From Aphrocallistes beatrix (Eukaryota > Porifera > Hexactinellida > Sceptrulophora > Aphrocallistidae): DNA of 64,000 nt. The stretch's first letter is position 1; every line of letters begins with the position of its first letter. The notes under the pieces are model-generated. The model had not been told where the DNA came from and ran no database searches. It worked only from the letters and a program-made list of their open reading frames with translations. Where the stretch lies: the NCBI GenBank assembly GCA_963281255.1, contig OY725503.1, positions 1 to 64,000 of the forward strand. The letters run 5' to 3'. Both the position numbers and the translations under genes were made by a program. This document shows, in pieces, positions 56,625-64,000 of this stretch.

Positions 56625-56655
56625 GGTTAAGATACCTTTTCCCCGCATCGGCTTC

Positions 56656-56945
56656 CCTCGCTATTCTTTTTGAGATATTCTTCCAAATCGCAATCGCAGA
56701 GTTCCATGACGAGGAGCATCCCGACACCTCTCTGCTCCTCCACTTGCATCAGTCGGACCACTGACTCGCACCGCACCAGCGCCTAAAGGACAGAAGAGAT
56801 TAGGCCTCTTACCGCACTCTAGATTCAGCCAATCAGATGGCGAGTTAGCTGTTGATGACTGATACTAATACTCGCGAATGTAACGAATTAATGAAATAAT
56901 GATTCTGATCCATACCTGCTTATTCGATTTCTCGCTTCCCTGGTG
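56656..56945 (-). pseudogene. Partial duplicate of the kinase-scaffold gene
   Basis: It matches 54285-54570: most of exon 2 (ALMRCE...LEEYLKKN becomes ALVRCESVVRLMQVEE-like), the complete intron 1 including flanking words, and the last bases of exon 1. Exon 2 is cut off by the GGAGGC array and exon 1 by unrelated sequence. Few substitutions have accumulated, so the duplication is recent. It cannot encode a kinase. Confidence 0.92.
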
Positions 56946-56947
56946 GA

Positions 56948-57020
56948 CGGTGGCCAATGGTTTTCAGGCTCTGGGTGGAGTGAATGTACATCCTCCTCAT
57001 GTGTTGGGGGTATGTACCTA
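56948..57020 (-). pseudogene. Z-exon fragment, copy 1
   Basis: The - strand GTATCTAG|GTACATAC... encodes YPQHMRRMYIHSTQSLK, a relative of the exon at 60621-60724. It is joined directly to the kinase-gene fragment. Confidence 0.55.
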
Positions 57021-57169
57021 GATACAAACATTTATTGCCCACAATATTTTAACATATTATAATTGGATTGTAGTTTAAAATACCAGTTGACATTATCTGA
57101 AAAACTTGAGTCAATTCGGCAAAACCGATGGTATTTAAATGTGTGTTGACCAGTGTTACGAGTTGTGAT

Positions 57170-57435
57170 CATAGGCGTCGTAACCCACCCGGTTACCCGG
57201 CAATGGCCGGGCGGCCCAGAGTGAATGCCGGGTACTACCCGGTAAAAAGCTTAGTGCTATTATGTACTGGTAATTGCTGTTACTAATTCCTCACGTAGAT
57301 CAAGGGTTCACGGCCCATTTGGCTGACGGTAACGCTGGATCAGCTGAAGATACGGCCCGATTAACTGACTGAACGGCCCTGGATTATCGTGGCCGGGCAG
57401 TCCAAGGGTAGGAAATAAAGTTTACGACGCCTATG
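57170..57435. mobile_element. hAT-type MITE with perfect 8-bp target duplication
   Basis: Inverted ends CATAGGCGTCGTAA and TTACGACGCCTATG, 266 bp, flanked by identical GTTGTGAT at 57162-57169 and 57436-57443. No ORF. The 8-bp duplication indicates hAT-superfamily transposition. Confidence 0.93.
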
Positions 57436-57639
57436 GTTGTGATACTACCTGAAGTAGATTTCAGAACAGGAGGGACAATGTGCTATATAGACACTTTTAC
57501 AGTTTACTCAAATCCTTAATTATGAGTTGTGAAGTAGATTTGAACAGGTTCTAGACAAAACATAATTGTCCGCCGAAAACTATCAAAAATTACAAATAAA
57601 ATATATGAAACGTATGTCTCGTGTATATATATAATACAA

Positions 57640-57755
57640 GCGCGATTCGCTTGCTTTTTCGCTGCGCGGCTGGCGAACACTTTGTGTCCGCCGGAGGCGC
57701 CCTGTGGGCGCCTGGGGTTACATTGATTAATTATATGGGAAATATTAACTCGATT
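57640..57755 (+). repeat. Dispersed repeat A, copy 4
   Basis: GCGCGATTCGCTTGC, palindromic GGCGAACACTTTGTGTCCGCC, GCGCCCTGTGGGCGCCTGGG and CATTGATTAATTATA occur in the same order as at 19.4 kb. Confidence 0.8.
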
Positions 57756-57839
57756 AATGTTTGTGTATATACAGTCAGGGTCGCTTATTGTGAACCACTA
57801 GGGGACCAAAAAATCTGTTCATAAAAGAGATAAAACCCG

Positions 57840-57927
57840 CACTTGGCGAGGTGTTTTGTAGCGTAATTTCCGGTTTAAACCATTTTGGGCGGGGAAGCCA
57901 TACAAGTTTGGGTCTTACTATAAATAG
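57840..57927 (+). repeat. Repeat E, second copy
   Basis: A copy of the liprin intron segment at 44935-45017, including CATTTTGGGCGGGGAAGCCA and CTATAAATAG. Confidence 0.7.
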
Positions 57928-57939
57928 ACACTCCCTCAC

Positions 57940-58279
57940 CTGTCTCAGGAACTCCTCCAGCACCTTCTTACCCTGCGCCTGTTGACAAATGTCCTGGATG
58001 ATCCCGTCGTTCTCCACTAAGTCCCCATCCCAGAGATGCCCCAGGACAGACTTTCCAGTGTTTCTCTTTCAGGGCGTCGGACTTTAGGTCGATCAGTCGC
58101 GCGTTCATTTGATCAGCACATTGAGCACAGGAGGTCCCAGCCGTGAACAAGCTGGCACTCCCCGTATGGAATAAGAAGGAGCTGGTAGGAGCTCCAGCAC
58201 TCTCTCACTTCGTGCAGGAACTCCTCCAGCCCCTTCTCTCCCTGGCTCGTGGTGGTGGTGGGAGTTGACTCGGAGTTGA
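57940..58279 (-). pseudogene. Permuted cytoplasmic dynein heavy chain 1 fragment
   Basis: The - strand reading gives [22 protein letters not shown], then, in another frame, QMNARLIDLKSDALKEKHWK, and after a deletion LGHLWDGDLVENDGIIQDI and VLEEFLRQ|GTGAGG. These are tail/linker segments of the cytoplasmic dynein heavy chain (DYNC1H1). In the intact protein QMN..LIDLKS lies before LEEFL..HGWDL, so the pieces are out of order and two copies of the LEEFL segment are present. A deletion shifts the frame after KHWK. It cannot make a motor. Confidence 0.8.
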
Positions 58280-58339
58280 CTAAAATTGTAAATATTAACA
58301 GTAAAAATTGATTTGTAATAAGGAAGAGTGTCAGTATAA

Positions 58340-58480
58340 TTATAAGCGCTAGAATTCTGAGATTATCAGTAGAATCGCGTGATTTTCTCGTTAAACTGAA
58401 ATAGCCTTTTGGTTCGATCTGTTTTTCCGTAACTTAATAATTATCGCCATCAAATTGCTTTGCGCGACACAATTTGAAGA
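58340..58480 (-). repeat. Repeat D copy beside the dynein fragment
   Basis: Related to the foldback at 26.7-27.0 kb, and the inverted partner of 60150-60240 (shared words GATTATCAGTAGAATCG, TTTTCTCGTTAAACTGAAAT). It is part of the larger inverted duplication of 58.07-58.8 with 59.85-60.5 kb. Confidence 0.75.
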
Positions 58481-58685
58481 AAACTAAATTTAGAACAGTG
58501 TTTGCATGCGGTAAGAAAGTGACACCTGCAGTTGTCAGAATCCATAAGTTTAATTATTCCAGGATTTCCTTACTGGCGTTCGGTCGAGTAAGTCTACTGA
58601 TTATAGTTACGTTGAAATTATGGATAAACATTCTAGGCTGACTCTACTACAGTCGCATACACTCATTTTAAATTGGTTTCTTATG

Positions 58686-58770
58686 AACTCACCTTCATCC
58701 GGACGGATACATGCCCCCAGACCTGATCGTAGCTGTCCTTTCAGGCTCTGGGTGCCGTTTTGGGGAAACC
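58686..58770 (-). pseudogene. Z-exon fragment, copy 2
   Basis: Inverted relative of 59866-59950 and of 60621-60724 (shared CAGAGCCTGAAAGGACAG and CCAGACCTG on either strand). Part of the inverted duplication. Confidence 0.55.
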
Positions 58771-58902
58771 TAGATACAAACATATATTATCCACAATATT
58801 CAACATATAATAGCATTGTTGTTTACATACTAGTTGGCATCCTTACTATTAATGTTTGTGTAAGTTCTGAGCTCAGACCAAAATGTCGACTCAACATTGA
58901 AT

Positions 58903-59045
58903 TATGACGTCATTGTCACCTTTTTTTATAATTAGAAATTTCAGTTTTTCGACTACTATGGTGATAGAAGGCTGAAATTTTAATAGAATGTGTATATTAA
59001 TATATCTCAAATGTGTACAACTACAATAAAAAATGATGACTCATC
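58903..59045 (-). repeat. Dispersed repeat A, distal arm only
   Basis: Reverse complement of 19640-19800: TTATGACGTCATTGTCACCT, AGAATGTGTATATTAATATA and AAAAATGATGACTCAT in order. Confidence 0.8.
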
Positions 59046-59216
59046 GTATATTTATTGTGGTTTACTATTAAAATAAGGTTTATTGAGGATGTGACAAGTA
59101 AGATTAGCTCTGTTGTGATTAAAACAATATTTGTATGTCAGTTAGTCAAGGTAAACTTGGAAGATTTTGTCCAGTCATAATCAAACGGAATTCTAGTCTA
59201 ATTAGGTTAACTCACC

Positions 59217-59395
59217 CGCATTGCTGCACCAGTGTACCACAAATTCTCCCATCGCTATTGACGAAGCCGCAGGTAAGGTAGAGGAGTTCTCCCACCTTCT
59301 TGGACTTCGCCCGTCTCTCCTTGGCGATGAGGAGCCGCCTGGTTAGTGGGCGTGTTCTGGTGCATGCTGGCCATGTGATGGGGAACTCCGCCTAA
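59217..59395 (-). pseudogene. Copy of the second zinc-finger-family exon
   Basis: The - strand encodes RRLLIAKERRAKSKKVGELL, then TCGFVNSDGRICGTLVQQCG up to a GTGAGT donor. It is the inverted relative of 60950-61110. The reading frame with the conserved ending is shifted by one from that of the finger encoded upstream. Family unknown. Confidence 0.5.
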
Positions 59396-59865
59396 AGAGA
59401 GAAATATTATAAAATAAATAAATAACATTACAATACATATAAAGAAATAGCAAGATAATATACACTACGCATGTCCATGAGGTAGAGTGCGGATACAGTG
59501 TGGATATCCAATGTATACTAATTCATTGGTTAAAGTAACTCTGGTTATGGTATAAATATCCAGTCTCCATTTCACTGCTTTAAAATATTCTACCAACTGA
59601 AAATAACCGCTGCGAGGTGTATTATTGATTAACTCCACCGGTACAAGGAGACTGTCCAAGTAAATATAACCCACTGAGACGCGGCAACTTCTCACAGACA
59701 AGGAGAGACGGGCGAAGTCCAAGAAAGTATGAGAAAGCAAACAACGGAGAAAACAAGAAAAATTGAAGTAAAGCTAAATAATAAATTAAATATGTGCGGG
59801 AGAGGAGATGCAAATAGGGAGAAGAGATATGTTAAAATATTTTAGGTAATAAATGTTTGTATCTA
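59396..59865. other. Spacer of the duplicated block
   Basis: It includes a diverged copy of the promoter-side sequence of the 60.87-kb gene (GGTATAAATATC near 59550) and a segment matching 60505-60620 (AATATGTGCGGGA ... AATGTTTGTATCTAGGT). No intact gene. Confidence 0.5.
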
Positions 59866-59950
59866 GGTTTCCCCAAAACAGATACACAGTCTCTCTAACC
59901 AGAGCTTGAAAGCACAGCGCCTTGTCCAATCAGGTCTGGGGGCATGTATC
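59866..59950 (+). pseudogene. Z-exon fragment, copy 3
   Basis: Follows TATCTAG as the 60621 exon does. It resembles that exon with several changes and ends before GATGAGTTC rather than a GTGAGT donor. Confidence 0.5.
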
Positions 59951-60149
59951 CGTCCCGATGAAGATGAGTTCATAAGAAAAATATTTTGAAATTTGAATGT
60001 AACTTAATTATGCCTAACAAATATACCAAAACAATACTGATTTCATTGATTGAAGATGACTCTAGTTTTGTATAATTAATATACAGGAAAATATTAGGAA
60101 CAGTATCTGGCAAAATCGGGAAAATCGGGAAAATATAGGAAAAAAACAG

Positions 60150-60240
60150 ATTGAACCAAAAGGATATTTCAGTTTAACGAGAAAATCACACGATTCTACT
60201 GATAATCTCAGAATTCTAACGCTTATAATTATACTAACAC
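60150..60240 (+). repeat. Repeat D copy, right arm
   Basis: Inverted partner of the 58340-58480 copy. It ends with GATAATCTCAGAATTCTAAC and ATAATTATACTAAC; the latter recurs at 61135. Confidence 0.7.
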
Positions 60241-60288
60241 TCTTCCTTATTACAAATCAATTTTTACTGTTAATATTTACAATTTTAG

Positions 60289-60495
60289 TCAACTCCGAGT
60301 CAACTCTCACCACCACCACGAGCCAGGGAGAGAAGGGGCTGGAGGAGTTCCTGCATGAAGTGAGAGAGTGCTGGAACTCCTACCAGCTCCTTCTTATTCC
60401 ATACGGGGAGTGCCAGCTTGTTCACGGCTGGGACCTCCTGTGCTCAATGTGCTGATCAAATGAACGCGCGACTGATCGACCTAAAGTCCAAAGCT
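60289..60495 (+). pseudogene. Permuted dynein heavy chain fragment, + strand copy
   Basis: Nearly identical to the reverse complement of 58085-58279. After a TTTTAG acceptor it encodes [25 protein letters not shown] and stops. In the next frame QMNARLIDLKS continues briefly and ends. The two copies form an inverted duplication centred near 59.3 kb. Confidence 0.8.
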
Positions 60496-60620
60496 ACCTA
60501 ACAAATGAAAATATGTGCGGGAAAGGAGAAGCAAATGGGACAAGAGAAATATCTTAGTATTTTAACAACAATGCAATTCCAATATGTTAAATATTGTGGG
60601 AAATAAATGTTTGTATCTAG

Positions 60621-60724
60621 GTACTCACAGCACCTGAGAAGGATACACGGTCTCTCCACCCAGAGCCTGAAAGGACAGTGGCTGGTCCAATCAGGTCTGG
60701 CAGCATGCATCCGTCCTGATAAAG
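60621..60724 (+). CDS. Z-exon, best preserved copy (partial gene)
   Basis: An exon-like block between TATCTAG and GTGAGT. It encodes HLRRIHGLSTQSLKGQWLVQ and SGLAACIRPDK. The spacing of His and the LRRIHG word look like the end of a C2H2 finger. Four copies exist in 5 kb. It may be joined to the exon at 60870 or be one of several dead copies. No family assigned. Confidence 0.35.
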
Positions 60725-60833
60725 GTGAGTTCAGAAAGAAAAATATTTTGAAATTTGAATGTAACTTAATTATGCCTAACAAGTATACCAAAACAATACT
60801 GATTTCATTGATTGAAGATGACTCTAGTTTTGG

Positions 60834-60841
60834 TATAAATA
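60834..60841 (+). promoter_or_regulatory. TATA box candidate of the 60.9-kb gene
   Basis: TATAAATA lies 29-36 bp upstream of the ATG at 60870. Confidence 0.45.
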
Positions 60842-60869
60842 TCGAATCTTCATTTTATAGTTATAAAAT

Positions 60870-61064
60870 ATGACTTCCTCCACTCCATTAAAAAAGATGA
60901 CCTGTGAGATATGCGGGGGACTCTACGTTAATGTCCACCGTCATATGAAAAGCATGCACCAGGGCACGCCCACTAACCAGGCAGCTCCTCATCGCCAAGG
61001 AGAGACGGGCGAAGTCCGAGAAGGTGGGGGAAATCCTCTACTTGACTTGTGGCTTCGCTTATAG
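60870..61064 (+). CDS. Small C2H2 zinc-finger ORF
   Basis: A 64-residue frame beginning MTSSTPLKK with one clear C2H2 finger (CEICGGLYVNVHRHMKSMH, residues 12-30). The frame ends at 61064, but a +1 frame stays open to a GTGAGT donor at 61110 and encodes the block (SEKVGEILYLTCGFAYSDGR) also conserved at 59217-59395. Either a frameshift has broken the gene or two exons overlap here. Function unknown. Confidence 0.45.
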   Translation: MTSSTPLKKMTCEICGGLYVNVHRHMKSMHQGTPTNQAAPHRQGETGEVREGGGNPLLDLWLRL

Positions 61065-61192
61065 CGATGGGAGAATATGTGGCACACTGGTGCAGCAAAG
61101 CGGGTGAGTTAACCTAATTAAACATTCTAACGCCTATAATTATACTAACGCCCTTCCTTATTACAAATCAATTTATACTCTTATTTTTTACA

Positions 61193-61684
61193 ATGTCTAC
61201 TCCCACCACTCAGGGAGAGAAGGGGCTGGAGGAGTTCTTGCGGGAAGTGAGGGAGTCCCAGCTGATTCACGGCTGGGACTTGTTCAACAAATGCAGGGAG
61301 CACCTCCATTCCCTCGCAGCGATGAAGCTGTCCCCTTACTTCAGCAGGTTTGAGGAGGAGGTGCTCCAATGGGAGGTGAAGCTGGTGGAGACTGCGACTC
61401 TCTTTGACTTGTGGATTGACATGCAAAGGCGATGGGTCCACCTGGACGGAATATTTGAGTCTACTGATGTAAAATCAGCTGATCTTAAATGCCTCTTACC
61501 AACCCAAACAAAAGAGTTTGTGAGTAAATCCACCGAGCTTCTCGCTCTCATGCGGAAATTAGCAGAAAAAATGAGAAAGATTTCTGAATGGATGGGATGG
61601 TTGAGTGGCAATTCAAGGGAGTGTCAAGTGAATATAGAGGGACAAACGGTTTCTTTTGGATGTGATATGTTAAGAATAAAATGA
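61193..61684 (+). CDS. Truncated cytoplasmic dynein heavy chain fragment with satellite-encoded end
   Basis: A 163-residue open frame. Residues about 8-122 match the cytoplasmic dynein 1 heavy chain N-terminal (DHC_N2) region: [58 protein letters not shown]. From residue 122 the dynein match stops and the remaining 40 residues come from the first unit of the 155-bp satellite. A complete heavy chain is over 4000 residues with an AAA+ motor, so this is a captured fragment. Whether it is expressed is unknown. The exon may begin at an acceptor (CACTCAG|G) just after the ATG. Confidence 0.7.
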   Translation: MSTPTTQGEKGLEEFLREVRESQLIHGWDLFNKCREHLHSLAAMKLSPYFSRFEEEVLQWEVKLVETATLFDLWIDMQRRWVHLDGIFESTDVKSADLKCLLPTQTKEFVSKSTELLALMRKLAEKMRKISEWMGWLSGNSRECQVNIEGQTVSFGCDMLRIK

Positions 61685-64000
61685 AAAGTAGCATTTTGAG
61701 TTGAGAAAGTTAGCAGAAAAAATGAGAAAGATGCATTTCTGAATGGATGGGATGGTTGAGTGGCAATTCAAGAGAGTGTCAAGTGAATATAGAGGGACAA
61801 ATGGTTTCTTTTGGATGGGATATGTTAAGAATAAAGCGAAAAGCAGCATTTTGAGTTGAGAAAATTAGCAGAAAAAATGAGAAAGATGCATTTCTGAATG
61901 GATGGGATGATTGAGTGGGAATTCAAGGGAGTGACAAGTGAATATAGAGGGACAAATGGTTTCTTTTGGATGGGATATGTTAAGAATAAAGTGAAAAGTA
62001 GCATTTTGTGTTGAGAAAATTAGCAGAAAAAATGAGAAAGATGCATTTCTGAATGGATGGGATGGCTGAGTGGGAATTCAAGGGAGTGACAAGTGAACAT
62101 AGAGGGATAAATTGTTGCTTTTGGATGGGATATGTTAAGAATAAAGTGAAAAGTAGCATTTGGTGTTGAGAAAATTAGCAGAAAAAATGAGAAAGATGCA
62201 TTTCTGAATGGATGGGATGGCTGAGTGGGAATTCAAGGCAGTGACAAGTGATTATAGAGGGACAAACGGTTTCTTTTGGATGGGATATGTTAAGAATAAA
62301 GTGAAAAGTAGCATTTGAGTTGAGAAAATTAGCAGAAAAAATGAGAAAGATGCATTTCTGAATGGATGGGATGGATGAGTTGGAATTCAAGGGAGTGACA
62401 AGTGAATATAGAGGGACAAATGGTTTCTTTTGGATGGGATATGTTAAGAACAAAGTGAAAAGCAGCATTTTGAGTTGAGAAAATTAGCAGAAAAAATGAG
62501 AAAGATGCATTTCTGAATGGATGGGATGGCTGAGTGGGAATTCAAGGGAGTGACAAGTGAACATAGAGGGATAAATTGTTGCTTTTGGATGGGATATGTT
62601 AAGAATAAAGTGAAAAGTAGCATTTGGTGTTGAGAAAATTAGCAGAAAAAATGAGAAAGATGCATTTCTGAATGGATGGGATGGCTGAGTGGGAATTCAA
62701 GGCAGTGACAAGTGATTATAGAGGGACAAACGGTTTCTTTTGGATGGGATATGTTAAGAATAAAGTGAAAAGTAGCATTTGGTGTTGAGAAAATTAGCAG
62801 AAAAAATGAGAAAGATGCATTTCTGAATGGATGGGATGGCTGAGTGGGAATTCAAGGCAGTGACAAGTGATTATAGAGGGACAAACGGTTTCTTTTGGAT
62901 GGGATATGTTAAGAATAAAGTGAAAAGTAGCATTTGAGTTGAGAAAATTAGCAGAAAAAATGAGAAAGATGCATTTCTGAATGGATGGGATGGTTGAGTG
63001 GGAATTCAAGGGAGTGTCAAGTGAATATAGAGGGACAAACGGTTTCTTTTGGATGGGATATGTTAAGAACAAAGTGAAAAGCAGCATTTTGAGTTGAGAA
63101 AATTAGCAGAAAAAATGAGAAAGATGCATTTCTGAATGGATGGGATGGTTGAGTGGGAATTCAAGGGAGTGACAAGTGAATATAGAGGGACAAATGGTTT
63201 CTTTTGGATGGGATATGTTAAGAACAAAGTGAAAAGCAGCATTTTGAGTTGAGAAAATTAGCAGAAAAAATGAGAAAGATGCATTTCTGAATGGATGGGA
63301 TGGCTGAGTGGGAATTCAAGGGAGTGACAAGTGAACATAGAGGGATAAATTGTTGCTTTTGGATGGGATATGTTAAGAATAAAGTGAAAAGTAGCATTTT
63401 GTGTTGAGAAAATTAGCAGAAAAAATGAGAAAGCTGCATTTCTGAATGGATGGGATGGTTGAGTGGGAATTCAAGGGAGTGACAAGTGAACATAGAGGGA
63501 CAAATTGTTGCTTTTGGATGGGATATGTTAAGAATAAAGTGAAAAGTAGCATTTTGTGTTGAGAAAATTAGCAGAAAAAATGAGAAAGATGCATTTATGA
63601 ATGGATGGGATGGTTGAGTGGGAATTCAAGGGAGTGACAAGTGAATATAGAGGGACAAATTGTTGCTTTTGGATGGGATATGTTAAGAATAAAGTGAAAA
63701 GTAGCATTTTGTGTTGAGAAAATTAGCAGAAAAAATGAGAAAGATGCATTTATGAATGGATGGGATGGATGAGTTGGAATTCAAGGGAGTGACAAGTGAA
63801 TATAGAGGGACAAATGGTTTCTTTTGGATGGGATATGTTAAGAATAAAGTGAAAAGTAGCATTTTGAGTTGAGAAAATTAGCAGAAAAAATGAGAAAGAT
63901 GCATTTCTGAATGGATGGGATGGCTGAGTGGGAATTCAAGGGAGTGACAAGTGAATATAGAGGGATAAATTGTTGCTTTTGGATGGGATATGTTAAGAAT
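61556..64000. repeat. 155-bp satellite array, about 16 units
   Basis: Units starting near AAATTAGCAGAAAAAATGAG recur every 154-155 bp to the end of the window, with several percent divergence between units, in clear contrast to the uniform 162-bp array at the other end. The unit contains ATGGATGGGATGG, GGAATTCAAGG and TTTCTTTTGGATGGGATATG. The first unit lacks four bases (GCAT after AAGAT) present in the others and forms the end of the dynein-fragment frame. ORFs on the - strand are satellite sequence. Confidence 0.97.

Noticed and set aside
56025-56727. Frames of 200 or more residues of poly-Pro, poly-Gly and Ala/Ser
   Set aside because: They are translations of the GGAGGC microsatellite in three frames; the part outside is a truncated kinase-gene copy.
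62175-63087. Repeated - strand 97-residue ORFs
   Set aside because: They are made entirely of the 155-bp satellite and change frame with unit length.

Overview
The window is animal nuclear DNA. The genes are split by short spliceosomal introns and include families typical of metazoans: a FOXJ2/3-like forkhead factor, a CPEB1-type RNA-binding protein, liprin-alpha, a laminin-G/EGF membrane receptor, an SMKR1-like protein and cytoplasmic dynein heavy chain fragments. There is one eukaryotic tRNA-Ser. Exons are GC-rich inside AT-rich flanks. TATA boxes, palindromic elements and DNA-transposon remnants are common. I cannot name the phylum; a compact-genome invertebrate fits best.

Layout. 1-9.7 kb: an almost perfectly uniform 162-bp satellite array ending in two diverged units. 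9.8-15.1 kb: repeat-rich DNA with three unrelated minisatellites and one odd spliced open frame. 15.2-25.7 kb: five small intronless genes with TATA boxes, in two families. One family includes an inverted pair that is about 99% identical only within the coding sequence. 26.4 kb: tRNA-Ser(UGA). 27.5-29 kb: intronless CPEB1-like gene. 31.1-41.4 kb: a dense + strand run of FOXJ2/3-like factor, a Ufd2/UBE4-type scaffold fused to a ubiquitin-conjugating (UBC) domain, a Crumbs/neurexin-like receptor and a small SMKR1-like protein. 41.5-44.1 kb: a zinc-finger pseudogene and transposon remnants. 44.2-54.8 kb: two - strand genes, liprin-alpha and a protein kinase fused to a FIP200/ATG11-type scaffold. 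55-61.7 kb: shuffled, inverted pieces of the kinase gene, of cytoplasmic dynein heavy chain and of a small zinc-finger exon family, with MITEs and a GGAGGC microsatellite. 61.6-64 kb: a second satellite with a 155-bp unit, whose first copy supplies the end of a dynein fragment.

The most interesting content is two neighbouring gene fusions. One (49.2-54.8 kb) puts an ULK/Atg1-like kinase in front of a FIP200-like ubiquitin fold, coiled coil and C-terminal Claw, so a kinase and its autophagy scaffold would be one 947-residue protein. The other (32.8-37.5 kb) joins the UBE4/Ufd2 core to a BIRC6-type UBC domain where the U-box would normally be, so an E4-like scaffold and an E2 would be one 1178-residue protein. 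Both were assembled exon by exon with matching splice phases, but no transcript evidence is available here. Third, the gene-rich section is loaded with short palindromic words resembling MEF2, SRF and E-box sites, some of which are also splice acceptors.
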